From NCBI GenBank assembly GCA_950295325.1, contig OX485805.1, forward strand, positions 35,577,501-35,637,500: DNA of 60,000 nucleotides. Direction: 5' to 3'. This DNA comes from Polytrichum commune (taxonomy: Eukaryota; Streptophyta; Polytrichopsida; Polytrichales; Polytrichaceae). The notes beneath the pieces were generated by a model. The model was given only the letters and a program-made list of their open reading frames with translations, did not search any database and was not told the DNA's origin. The position numbers were made by a program, and so were the translations under genes. Every line of letters begins with the position of its first letter. Position 1 is the first letter of the stretch. Below are positions 20,478-31,679 of the stretch, in pieces.

Positions 20478-23226
20478 CTATTCTGTCCCAGCAATACCGA
20501 AATATGAAGTTCAAGAAACACGCCAACCTCATGTCCCACCTGCTGTTAGCGGAGAAACACCAGCAGCTGCTACTTCGGAATGCTGAATCCCGCCCTGCTC
20601 GTGAAGTTCACACAACCACTACTGTTGTACCTGCTGTTGGGGTGGAGACCTATGCAGCTGAAGCATCTAGAAGGCCTCCTAAAGGTTCTTACCGCAAAAC
20701 TTATCCCTCTCACCCTGCAAGAGAGACGCGAGCCTATGGCAAGAGTGATGCGCATAAGGGATATGGCAAGAGGGACATAAATGTGAGGAGAGATCAACCT
20801 AGGCCCCGACCCCAACCCTATAAACCTAGGACCGATCAAACTAGACAATTTCAAGGTAATTGTCATAAATGTGGGCGTAAAGGTCATTTCGCTAAGGATT
20901 GTAGGGCCCCACCATACTTGGTTAATATGTATAGAGAATTACAACAGCTTCGTAACCAACCCCGTCAAACATACAATTTTGAGAACCCCCAATCCCTTTC
21001 AAACAACGAAGACCTCGAAAACTATATGACTATCTATGAGACGCACTCATTAAAACCAAATGAGGCTCTCCTAGATAGTGCATCAACCCACACTATCCTC
21101 ACAGACCCCAAATTTTTCCATTTAAGAGGAAATGATGAAACCTGGCAGCATTGTAAAATCATAACAATGGCCGGAAGCCAAAATATCAGATTTCGGGAGG
21201 GCTGGGCAACGGTGATATTGCCCGGGGGATTCCCCCTCAATTGCCCCAGAGCAATGTACGCCCTAGACGCCCCGAGGAGCCTGATCAACTATCGGGATCT
21301 GAGGGCCAGGAATATCCACGTTTCTACTGCGGTAGAAAATGATGAAGAGGTTCTGGAGCTCAGGCAAGGGCTGACGATCCTTGCCACCGCGAAAGCGAGA
21401 GACGACGGCCTATACAAGATTGTCATAAATTCCCTTGACAATGTGAGCCCCATATATAGATGAGGAAGAGGTGTGCATGGCTGCTTGGGCTGGAGACCCT
21501 GAAGCAATACGCCTCAACCTGGCGCAGGGAGTATCTATAGATACTAAAGCCAAGCCTGATTTATGGCATGAGAGGTTAGGACATCCAGGCACGACTGTAT
21601 TTCGCTGGATGCTTCCTCTATTGACAGGTCATAACCTGGTCACAGCAGAGGCTGAGAAAACACATAAGTGTGTAGCTTGTATTCAGGGAAAATACATCAA
21701 AAAACCGTCACAATGGACATTACCCACTGAATTACCTCCTCCCCTCCATAGACTCCATGGGGATATCTGTGGTCCAATAAACCCACCATCAGGAGTATTC
21801 AGATATTACTTTGTCCTAGCTGACGCATCAAGGAGTCATTTTGAGGTATCCTTACTCCCCACCTGAAATATGGTTTTTCCCAGATTATTAGCGATCCTAT
21901 TACGCTACAAAAACCATTTCCCTGAAAATCCCATTAAATATTTTCGTATGGATAATGCACAAGAGTTTAGATCTCACGCATTCGAAGATTATTGTGTAGC
22001 TAATGGGATAACACTAACCTACTCAGTCCCATACGAGCATGCCCAGAACGGCCTAGCCGAAGCATATGTAAAGAAAATTCAGTTGGTAGCCAGACCATTG
22101 CTTTTACATGCTCAATTGCCATCTAACCTGTGGGGGCATGCTGTATTACATGCAGCTTCATTACTTAAGCTGAGACCAACTTTACTGAACACCCAAACAC
22201 CTTATGAATTGCTATCAGGCAGGCCACCCAACGTATCACATATTCGAGTATTTGGCTGCCAAGTATGGATACCCCTACCTGATCCAAAAAGATACACCAT
22301 TGGCGCACACCGCCAAAAGGGTATCTATGTTGGATTTGATTCACCATCTATAATCCGATATATTGACCCAAAAACCCAAGCCTTATACAAAGCCAGATTC
22401 GCGAACTGTAGGTTCATCGTAAACAAATTCCCTAGCCTACCTCAATCCTCCACCCAAACACCCCTGAACTTTGGTGCACCAGAGACTTTAACCTTAAACC
22501 CAGACCCACCTACCTCTTTATCCAATACCGAAGTCCTGAAATTACTTAACCTTCGCGCATTAGCTGAAAATACCCCTGACGGATTCTCTACTCAACCGCG
22601 AATTATCAGAAACCCATTACCTGGAACTAGCCACACTTTATACCGAAATAGACCTGAACCAACCCCAGTAAATCCCAAACCAGCCAAGTTACCCAAAGTC
22701 CTATTTACAACTGAGTCTTTAGACTCAAAACCAGATCCTACAACACTAACTGAGGCCATGAATAGATCAGATTGGCCCAACTGGAAATTAGCCATAGAAA
22801 CCGAATACTCATCCCTGCGAAAACACCAAGTATTCGGAGAATTAGCCACAGATTTAGAAAAACAACCTGTAGGCCATAAACTGATATTTACTAGAAAACT
22901 AGATTCAGAAGGGAAAGTCCTTAGATATAAAGTTAGACTTGTAGCCCAAGGATTTACCCAAAGACCAGGTATTCACTATGACCAAACATATTCCCCAGTA
23001 ATGGATTCAGTGTCATTCAGATATCTTCTAGCCTTATCAATTCAGTTTTCATTGAAAATGTATCTGCTGGATGTTGTAACTGCCTATCTGCATGGTAGTT
23101 TAGACACTAAAATATATTTGAATCCCCCTCCTGGTTTTCTGAAGTCTACACCTAACCCCCAACCTGGAAAATTTACAGGCCTTAGAAGTTGTAAGGCCTT
23201 ATATGGCCTGAAACAATCTGGTAGGT
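20478..23226 (+). pseudogene. copia gag C-terminus and pol, broken and truncated in RT
   Basis: This continues the copia frame. It has the end of Gag, a CCHC knuckle (CHKCGRKGHFAKDC, near 20862-20903) and a protease (LLDSASTHTILTD, near 21070). A frame change comes at about 21463-21471. The next parts are the pre-integrase zinc region (WHERLGHPGTTVF...CVACIQGK), then integrase (RLHGDICGPI..., RMDNAQEF..., HAQNGLAEAY). An in-frame TGA at 21864 breaks the integrase. The first half of RT follows (DQTYSPVMDSVSFRYLLAL, LLDVVTAYLHGSL, KALYGLKQSGR). Coding stops abruptly at 23226, before the YVDD motif, where an unrelated LTR begins. RT remainder, RNase H and 3' LTR are not in the window. Confidence 0.85.
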
Positions 23227-24302
23227 TGTCACCAAAAAGCCTCCACCCTTCAATTTCGTCCTAGCCCGAATGGAGAAGTTTATAATGACATGTAGAGATT
23301 TCTCTCTTTGTAACACAATGTATGATTCCAATCTATCGTTGGAATATACGCAACTTAGCCAAGTCTATACTATGTCTTCTTACACTCCTTAATCTCGAAG
23401 TTTGGAAGTTTGGAAGTTTGGACATAGTTTCGGTTTTTTGGCTCTCAAAAATTCATATGAAGTCCAAAAAATGAGTTCTTGGTATCCATGGATAGGTAAT
23501 GAAGTCCTCTAAATGAATATGCAATAATATTTCTACTGCCACAAAGTATATGGTCGCAATTCTACGCTGTTCCCTTTGAACCTACAGTTTTTCACTAGTT
23601 TTTGGAAGTTTGGACATAGTCTCGGTTTTTTGGCTCTCAAAAATTCATATGAAGTCCAACAAAACTAAATGCTCCAATAAGAGACTTTGCACATCCGCAT
23701 AAGTATAAGGCTAATCAATATAAATCCAAGTATTCAAACAAAGCCATGAATTGAACTTTAAATCATTCACGCCCAACTACTACTAACAAGAGGTCAAGCC
23801 CTCTTCAAGGCCAACTAGCCTTGGCTCCTAACCTTACATCCATGCACACACACGTGCTCCTATCTTGCTTCCCACGCACCCACACTTATAACACGTGGAG
23901 TGCTAAGGAGCACGAAGGAAAGAGAGGATGAGTGAGGGAAGAATGAGGGATTATATAGTGAGTTTGAGGGGGTGAGCACCCTCAAGGCTCACGATAAGCC
24001 CTCGAGATTTCCTCCTACTTTGTAGGCTCTTATCCTATCTCCTAAGCCTTCCTCCCTCAAATGATCAACAAGGATCCTAATTCGAACATTTAACTAACCT
24101 TGGCTTTCTACCTACCACACTTTACCAAGGTTTATCCTTCTCCTACTTAAATCCACTCCACAAAAGCCTAATGCTTCAAACTAAGCTTTCTTCAAGCTTC
24201 ACTCTTTTTATATTTTTGTGCATAATCATAAATCACCAAAACACCACTTGTAATGTTTTACAAGTGTTAACAACCAATGTGGGCATCAATTTTGGGCTCA
24301 TA
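23227..24302 (-). mobile_element. divergent LTR related to Gypsy-A, unpaired
   Basis: It starts TGTCACC and ends GGGCTCATA, close to the TGTGAGG...GGGCTCACA ends of Gypsy-A. It shares long segments with that LTR, such as 'ggtcaagccctcttcaaggc' and 'gagggattatatagtgag'. A block 'ggaagtttggacatagt' with its flank is duplicated (about 23407 and 23605). Copia pol lies on its left and the ParB/methyltransferase gene on its right, so it is not a simple solo LTR in one target. A recombination or deletion must have joined these pieces. Confidence 0.7.
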
Positions 24303-25171
24303 GGAGCCATCACCAATCCCTGCGCCAGCATGCCCTGGATCACTTGCGTGATGAGCTCTGCTTGGAACGGAGTTTGGGCCATCGCCCTTTGCCCCTCCTG
24401 CTCCAACAGGAGAGCCCTCAACTCCGCGACTTCGTTGCGGACCGAGGGTTCCTCGACAGCAGCCCTCTGTAGTCGCACACGCTGCTCCTTGTCTCGGAGC
24501 ATTTTTGCGTTCGCCTCCTCCACGGTGAGGACCTCTGGTTTCACCCTCACATTCCCGGCGAACGCTCTGGGGGAGGCAGGATCCGACCTCAGCCTCTTGG
24601 CGAGTTCCATGTCGTCCTCGTCCTCTGAGCTTATTGCGATCGTCTCCTCCACGGCATAGTCGCCGTACAGCTTCTTCCCCTTCATCCTTCTCCGCTCCCT
24701 GAAGGTGGCCGTCGCGTCCCTCGAGTACATGTCCTTCGCGTCGTCCACCGTCAACGCGGGCACCAGCCTGCTTTGCGGCGTGGCAGCCCGTATGGCCTTC
24801 TTCCGCTGAATGGCCTCGGATTCTTGAGTGAATCCTGTTGCCCCTTCCTCCACCTCCCCCTCCACTTTCTCTGCTTCCTCCTCCTCCTCCTCCCCCTCCT
24901 CCCCAACCTCGCCACCTGCTCCCATCGACGGATTGCCCGGATGCAACCCGATGAGCGGCTCTGGCAATTGAACGGGGGCACGCATGGCGAATTCACCCGG
25001 GTTGATTCGCCTCGCCATATCCAAAGGATTCTCGCCCCCCTCGACTATCTCTTCAACGTAGGATCCGGGTATCCAGTCAAGGATGTTCATTTTCTTGGCC
25101 AGTGCCTTCTGGGTCCTGTAAAATTGAACATCGGCATCCTCCACATAGGAGTAGATGTTCAACCCAGACAT
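24303..25171 (-). CDS. exon of ParB/methyltransferase-like gene: motif II and acidic tail, truncated
   Basis: It starts MSGLNIYSYVEDADVQF after acceptor TTGTGCAG; the Glu fits methyltransferase motif II. After a conserved-looking segment comes an acidic, low-complexity run (about 24855-24920), then a charged, probably helical tail (ELRALLLEQEGQ). The frame is cut at 24302 by the LTR and ends in LTR sequence at 24233, so the true C-terminus is lost. Confidence 0.68.
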
Positions 25172-25381
25172 CTGCACAATCCAAATCAATAGTATTAGTA
25201 TAAACTAATGAAGAGTAAGGAAAAATGACATCCAAAATAAAATAAGAATAGTTAGTTTGGGTCGAGCGACCCAAACTAGGGCATGCACAGTTTGGGTCGC
25301 TCGACCCAAACTATGGGCATACCCAGTTTGGGTCGCTCGACCCAAACCGTCTATATAGGGTTTTCAGGGTTCTTTGCTTAC
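25172..25381 (-). repeat. intron with three palindrome repeats
   Basis: This 210-bp intron has donor GTAAGC and acceptor TTGTGCAG. Three palindromes at about 25256, 25291 and 25327 have centres AG, CT and CT. Splicing restores motif I to motif II spacing of a methyltransferase, which supports the intron. Confidence 0.8.
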
Positions 25382-26712
25382 CATTGCTGCAAAAATTGGT
25401 TTGGATCCCCCGAAAACGTTGAAGATGCAGTCCCCTTTCTTGGTGAGGGTCCTCATCATCCGCAGGTAGAACTCCATGTGCAGCTCATCCGCGGGGTAGT
25501 TGGCGTACTTCGCCTCGTCATACAAGCTCCTGCTGGTACCCAACCCTTCTTGGACTTGGAAGAGTTTTTCCATCCTGGCTATAGGATGGTTGGGCACCTT
25601 AAGTAGATCAGTTTTGTACACGAAGTACAAGCACAACACGTTGACGATCTTCGTCTTCTTGTCTTTCAACGTGCTGTATCCCCCTCCGCCGGTGCAGCAA
25701 CGTAGTGAGATTTTGAGACGGCATACTCCGGCTGCAATTTGCGCACGATCTCGTAAACCTGCTCTGCCCTCCTGTCCTCGACAATCCAGAGCCAGACGTC
25801 GACCTCCCTGAATTTGGGGCTGGCGTAGTCCACGAACTTCGACAAGAAAGGATCGTAAAAAAGGGTGCTCATAGTCCCCTCGAATGAGGCTCCAGGGATA
25901 TTCTTGAAGTCTATCATTCCGAAGGGGAAGCGGTCCCTGGCTTTAGTCCTGATCGCCTTCCTGGACTCAGAGCCCGGCCAACCTTGGATCCTGAGAGGCT
26001 CGACGGTGACCATGTTGAATTGCGCATCGCCTTCGAAACTGACGATCTTCTTCTCCTTTATGAAGTTGGAGAAGGCCCGCGCTGAGTGTTCGGGAAGCAC
26101 CCGGTTCCTCCTTCCCTTCACGAGCTTGGATCTGAGGAAGTCGTCTCCCGCCTCCCTCATGAGTGCCGCCATGGACGCACTGGTGAACTTATATTCGTCT
26201 TTGAAAGCCCTCCAGTGCGCCTCTTGGACCTCCCCGTCCACGATGAGGTTCTTCTCAGGCACCAGCTTGTACAGCTCCTGGACGATGGTCGTCTTCTTCT
26301 TCCTGTTCTCCGTCCATTCCTTCATGGTGTAGCATGAAGGGACGAAGATCTTGGGTTTGGTGAAGACGATCTTAGGGTGGACCCAGCATCTCTTCGCCGT
26401 CGTCTCCACGTGTAGGATGTGGGACGCCGTTTTTCCCATCTCTGTCTCGGAAAGACCTTGAAGCGCTCTGAAGAACTCCCTCACCAGAGGCTTCATTTGC
26501 TTGAAGCGCGTAGTCTGGTTGAAGAGCATGCCGGTGTCGGGGTCCATAAGGTCCCCCGTCTCATGTTTTTCAAAAACACTCCTCCATTTTCCCCACACGG
26601 AGTCGGACGCGGTGATCAAATATATTTCTCCTCGCAACTCGTTATATTTTTTTTGCTTGTGGCTAGCATTGTCTATCGAGGAGAATTTATTGATCATCTT
26701 ATATTTGAAGTC
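25382..26712 (-). CDS. exon of ParB/methyltransferase-like gene: central region to motif I
   Basis: The acceptor is GTGTGCAG before GAC (26712), and the donor GTAAGC is at 25376-25381. The length of 1331 bp is one short of a multiple of three, and the reading frame breaks in the C-run at 25680-25684. This fits a single-base loss or a sequencing error. The translation has a helical region (WGKWRSVFEKHETGDLMDP), a basic stretch and VSFEGDAQFNMVTVEPLR. After that come VDVWLWIVEDRRAEQVYEI and, past the break, FNVFGGS, the glycine-rich motif I of the methyltransferase fold. Confidence 0.68.
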
Positions 26713-27036
26713 CTGCACACGTAGCCAACAATTCATGTTAGACAACATCTCATGGAATAACAAATGTAACAGCAGTTTGGGTCGATCGACCCAAACTATA
26801 AACCTGGTAAAGACAACAAAGCCATGCAAGAGTTTGGGTCGATCGACCCAAACTATAAACCTGGTAAAGACAACAAAGCCATGCAAGAGTTTGGGTCGAT
26901 CGATCGACCCAAACTATAAACCTGGTAAAGACAACAAAGTCATGCAAGAGTTTGGGTCGACCGACCCAAACTATGAAATTGTTGAAGACACTAAAACAAT
27001 GAAAGAGTTTGGGTCGGTCGACCCAAACATACTCAC
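26713..27036 (-). repeat. intron filled with five palindrome repeats
   Basis: This intron has donor GTGAGT and acceptor GTGTGCAG. It contains five copies of the TTTGGGTCG/CGACCCAAA palindrome (26775-27028) spaced about 60 bp apart with the shared spacer 'tataaacctggtaaagacaa'. One copy near 26890 has an enlarged centre (GATCGATC). Frames that run through it come from the repeat. Confidence 0.8.
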
Positions 27037-28362
27037 CTCCCATTTGGGGTTCTTATCTTTAGCATTCTCCCTTTCCCTGGGAGGTCTGCCATAAAACTCC
27101 CACACCTCCCTCGAGGCCATGATGTTTCTGATCCACGATGCCTGATAGGCCCTCTTTTTGTTCCCCATGTTGAAGAACCTGGAGATGTCGCTGAGGACCG
27201 TCTCGTTGTCCGACCAAACCACCAAAGCCTTCCAAACTTTTAGTTTCTCCTTCTGGTTGTTCGGGTCGTTCCACTCGGTCATCAGCTGGATTTTTTTTGA
27301 TGCCTCCACATTGTGTTGCCCGTCAATCAACCAGAAGTCTCCTTTGGAGATTGTCGGCCACATATCAGGCGTCGGCATTCTCTTCAACCCTTGTGGCATG
27401 ACAACAATCGTCTGCCTGTCGTCCTTGAACTGCCCACCCAAGATTTGAGCGACCATCCAGTCGACGTAGGCGTCCTCCTTGGCTCGGACACATTTCTCGG
27501 GTGGCGCAAGGTGGCACTGCGCAATGTTGACCTCGAACTTGAAGTCCCTGCCCATGAAGAAGCAGTGCAGGCATTTTGTTTCGAAGTTGGTGTTTATTTT
27601 TTGTATTTCGCCTGCATCCACCTCCTGGCCAGGCTTCGGCATCCGGAGCTCCGGGGAAACAGGCTCGTCAGTCATCACCGATGACTCTCTTCCCCTTTTG
27701 GAAGGGGTCGTTTGATGGCTTGTTGATGGCGTTGGCGTCTCGCTGTCAGCCGGCGTTGTTGTAGTACTTGTCCGTCTCGACTCCACAGGGACCGCCCGCG
27801 GTTTTTTCACAGTTTGTGGTCTTGAGGACCCTGCGCCTTCTTCCGTCGTTGCCTTCCGCCTCACAGGCTGCTGTGTCTTGGGTTTGCTTTGCAGCGCCTT
27901 GTTTAGAACCGTGATGGCATGTTTTAACTTCGTGAACCTGCTCGCAACCTTCGTGTTGGTTACACTGCCATCTATGAATATGGCCTCCGGTTGTATGGTT
28001 TCAGGGTCGACGTAGGTCTCCTTGGCGTACAGGGGGTCGAAGGGCTCGGAGAACTGGTGCATGAACATGTGGACGTTCTGCACGGCAAAGTTCTCCAGTA
28101 TGACGTCTACATAGTCCCCGAGAGACTGGACAGACGCAACCTCCCATCCCGTCAGCGTTGCCCAGGTGTGCTGCTCGTGGGTCCCCACCTTCACCACGAA
28201 TAGCAGTTTGAACATGGATGCCTTCACCACCTGAACGGACCATGCCAGAACAACGCCATCTTTTGGGACGTAAGAATCGTCCTGTGGAGTTTCATACTCA
28301 TGCCAAAGGTGGTCTGGCGCGAGCATGAACCACCTTTCACCTGGTCTCTTTTTAGGGGCTAT
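27037..28362 (-). CDS. exon of ParB/methyltransferase-like gene: ParB-like domain
   Basis: The exon is 1326 bp (442 codons). The splice acceptor TTGCAG lies just upstream (plus-strand CT at 28363-28364), and the donor GTGAGT is at 27031-27036. It encodes an N-terminal globular part (RWFMLAPDHLWHEYETP...), a low-complexity Ser/Thr/Pro stretch (about codons 175-245), and then a Cys-containing stretch (CLHCFFMG). The ParB-like core follows (WLIDGQHNVEASKK, then KVWKALVVWSDNE, ISRFFNMGN and IRNIMASREVWEFYGRPP). In ParB-like proteins the IDGxHR-type motif is the signature of the nucleotide-binding fold; here it is IDGQHN. Confidence 0.7.
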
Positions 28363-28744
28363 CTGCAATCCAAGAAATCGAAACTGTGAGTTTCGGTCGA
28401 TCGACCCAAAGTATTGCAATGTGCATTTAACATTTGGAGGATTGAGAGAAATTTATTATATTTGACATCATGAATTCAAGGTTTGGGTCGATCGACCCAA
28501 ACCTTGAACACATGTTGCGCGTGTTCTTGATAGGTCCTCGTTAGAGAGTATGGTTGTATTAGTATAGTATAGGCTTATATCTATGAGTCCACCACTTTCA
28601 ATTTCTGGCAACATTAAATAGAAATTTCTGTTTGGGGATGCCAGAACCAGTCCTTATGTTTGGAGGATTTTAATTTGGGCATCATTTGGGTTGGGTTTAG
28701 GGTTGAGGATATATGCTTTATTTGGGTCGAACGACCCAAACATG
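28363..28744 (-). repeat. palindrome repeats upstream of the ParB/methyltransferase exons
   Basis: Three copies lie here: 28391-28410 (one arm mismatch), 28475-28508 (a longer perfect 34-bp palindrome including TTCAAGG...CCTTGAA) and 28721-28740. The stretch should hold an intron and the missing 5' exon of the gene. The last copy is directly beside the hAT insertion site. Confidence 0.7.
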
Positions 28745-31661
28745 CAGGGTTGTCTATCGCGACGTCATGACGGTGTCGTGCCGTCATGTCGTGTCGTGTC
28801 GTGACGGACCCCTCCGTCACGACACAATAGGGTCCACGTAGGGTCATGTTGAGTAGCAACATTGTAGAGATAAAGGAAGTTATACACATCAACACTCAAA
28901 CGGCACTTAAATCGACAAGCATGCAACTTGGGAGGAAGGATTCATGAAGAGGAAGGAGAGCAACACCGAAGAGGAACGCCGAAGGAAGCTCGGCCATGGA
29001 GTTCGACCACGGCAATAGGGCCCTTTTCCACGGCATTACGTACCTTACGCGCGGTATTAGGCGCCCTTACCCACGGTAGTAGGGTGCCGGCAGCTTACAA
29101 AGGAATTCTAGTGTTAATCAAAGGACTTTAAAGGGATATATATTAGGGGCATATTAAGGGGAGTATTAGGGATGTATTAGGAGTATATTAAGGGTGAATT
29201 AAGAGGGTTATAAAAATATATTAGAATATAGGATTTTGAGCATGAAGGGATATCAAAGAGACATAATTATGTATTTAGGATTGCATTGAGGATGAATGAA
29301 TATCCAATGAAGCATGATTATGGAATAGGTAGAATATAGGATTTTGAGGAAGCACGATGATGGAATATATGGGAAATTGAGTTATTAAACTCAAGGAGAC
29401 ATTATGAAGACATTAAGAGGAATATGGTACATTCTATTGGCATGATCATCAATCAATCAACATGAAGAATTGAGTGATCTCCAAAAAGAGTGTAGAATGT
29501 AGCCACAACAAGGAGTTAGGGAAATCTTGGAATTATGAACATCAAGGTGACGAAACGGTTGTAACCGTTTAGGATAAGAATCATCTACATATATCAAAGA
29601 TAGTAAGTATCTAGGAAAATGGAAGTTAACAACCACTCTTAGTATAGATTTTGGATAGGAAGAAAAGACTATATAAGGGAAGCATTTTAGGAGACCTATA
29701 CCTCATTTTATACACAACGAAGTTATCTTAAATTTGAGTGTCAAGAATCACTTGAAGCTTTTGTAACTCTCCTCTCGAGGAACCTTTGCAATACACTTAT
29801 CTTTTCTACAAATGCGTGTGACCTTTCTACCTCTCTCTCAAATTGTCTTACAAAGTTTGTCAAGCGGTACTTGGAACTTGAGTGATTGAGCAACCGAGAG
29901 TAGAGTAGATTGAGTGGACTCTTTTGAGAAAGAACTCAAAAGATAGTGCGAGGGTGAGAACAAAGCGCTCAAGACAAATTGGAGAATCAATGGGACTTTG
30001 AGAGAGATTGAATTGAGAAAGCGATTGTTAAACTTGAGTGAAAGAAACAAGATTATCTCTCAAAGCAGAACTTATCATTAATCTCCTCAAAAGGGAATTA
30101 TAAATATACATGTGATTGAATGATTGAAGAATTATATGCATGTTTAAAGCAAAACCACTTAACGATTACAAACTCCTTCAAAAGAGGAGGAGCTTATTAT
30201 TGAAAACTACATAATTGACTTATAAGTATTATACATATTATACTACATATTGATTGTTGAACTTATGATTGACAAGAATGATAAAGACGTTAATTCACAT
30301 CAGAGTTTGAATACATATGAATGAAGTAATATTGATATAAGATAATCTACTTACTACAATTGTTATTGAACTTCTTTTAAGATACTTTGTGAGTTGTTGG
30401 ATGTGTTTTAAGAACAATCGGAGAAGAGTTATCCTCTTTTGAGCAAACCTCAAAAGAGTTATAATTAATCTTATCATTAAAACACTTTGAAGTTCAACGT
30501 GACATTGCAAAACAATTAATGTTGTGTTCATGAATTACAACTACTATATATGTCAAGTTACAATATTATAAGTAGTAACACTTGAGCTTAAAAAGGAAGA
30601 CTTAAGAATATTGTATCTTCTTCCTTATTATAAGATTACTATCATTTATGTGATTGATGTTATGAACTACGAACCTTAAGGATTCATATAACTTATTGAG
30701 ACTATATTATTATTAAGAATATTGTTACACCTCTTGAAGCTTTCTTTACATCTAACGGTTCTTATAATCAATGATGCCTTACATTGAGAATAAGAATTAA
30801 GATAATGAGATTGTGTTCACTCCGAATAATATATTCATATCATAAGGAGAAGAGAGGGATTATTTTAATTCGAGACCAAACATATTAATGAGGCACGGTA
30901 GTTCTCAAGCGAATATAAATTTACGTGATGAGCATCGTGAATCTTCTTAGCTAATTTTTGCAAAAGAACGACCCACGGCGTCCATCAGGTCAACATAGGG
31001 GGAACGGACTAGGGTGGGTAAAATACTTACCTTCTTGCCAAGGTGGCGTCCTATGTGGCAGAAAACGCCGACGTGGTCGTGGATATGCCTAGCACCAGGT
31101 AAATCATTTTACCATTTTGTTAAAATCAAAGTAGTAAAAAACGACTAAGGAGGGTGTGGGGCGGACGGGGGACGAGGGTGGGGCGGACGGGGGTGGGGGG
31201 GGAGCGGACGGGGTCGGGAACGGGGGCGGGAACGGAGCGGACGGGGTTGGGAACGGGGGCGGACGGAGGGGGGGGAAAATTTTTTTTAAAAAAATATGGG
31301 GCGGACGGGGAAGGGAGGGGGGAAAAAACTGGGGCGGACGGAGGGGCGGACGGGGGGGAACGGGGCGTACGGGGTTGGGAACGGAGCGGACGGGCTCGGG
31401 AACGGGGGCGGACGGGGGGGCGGACGGGCTCTAGTAAATTTTTCCCCACTTTACCTTTACTTTGTTGACATGTCATCACACGTGGACATTGTAAATCCTA
31501 CGTGTCCGAATTGGGTTAATGTAATTACACAAAAAAATCGGTAAAATTCAAGTCCGTCAGGATAAAGACAGCATCCGGCATAATGTCGTGACGGATACGT
31601 GTCGTGATGGCACGACATTATGCCGGGATTACCCTCCGTCACGACACAATAGACAACCCTG
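28745..31661. mobile_element. non-autonomous hAT-type transposon
   Basis: The left end is CAGGGTTGTCTAT and the reverse complement of the right end is CAGGGTTGTCTAT. It is flanked by an exact 8-bp duplication CAAACATG (28737-28744 and 31662-31669). CAGGG ends plus 8-bp duplications are typical of hAT elements. Sub-terminal GTCGTG/CACGAC motifs occur at both ends, and a 16-bp-arm hairpin lies at 31575-31626. The 2917-bp interior is AT-rich from about 29110 to 30950 and holds no transposase frame. The small plus-strand frame at 28928-29131 has no recognised product. Confidence 0.88.
31148..31435 (+). repeat. G-rich tandem repeat of GGGGCGGACGG type
   Basis: About 290 bases are made almost entirely of 'gggcggacgggg' and 'ttgggaacgggg' units, with guanines on the plus strand. 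The many G-runs could form G-quadruplexes. Arg/Pro- or Gly-rich frames on both strands come from the repeat. It lies inside the hAT element. Confidence 0.85.
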
Positions 31662-31679
31662 CAAACATGTGGCTGCAAT

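Larger units (their letters stand above)
24303..28362 (-). pseudogene. ParB-like/amino-methyltransferase-like fusion gene, three exons seen, 3' truncated
   Basis: Three minus-strand exons join in phase 0: 27037-28362, 25382-26712 and 24303-25171. The first carries a ParB-like motif (GDFWLIDGQHNVEASKKI). The third begins with the second half of a class-I methyltransferase signature. Together with the end of the second exon it gives FNVFGGS...AAM, then YVEDADVQF, which matches motifs I and II of DNA amino-methyltransferases. No clear DPPY active-site motif is visible; the nearest candidate is VEPLR, so activity is doubtful. One base is missing in a C-run at 25680-25684, and the 3' end is cut at the LTR junction at 24302. 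A 5' exon upstream of 28364 is needed but not settled; a Met-starting stretch near 28615-28700 is possible. In bacteria and phages such fusions bind and modify DNA; a role here is inference. Confidence 0.65.

Noticed and set aside
23227-24302. A simple solo LTR insertion
   Set aside because: The flanks are different sequences (copia pol and a foreign exon), and no exact target duplication is present.
31126-31544. Arg/Pro- and Gly/Arg-rich frames in the G-rich block
   Set aside because: Low-complexity translation of a tandem repeat, with no start context or family.
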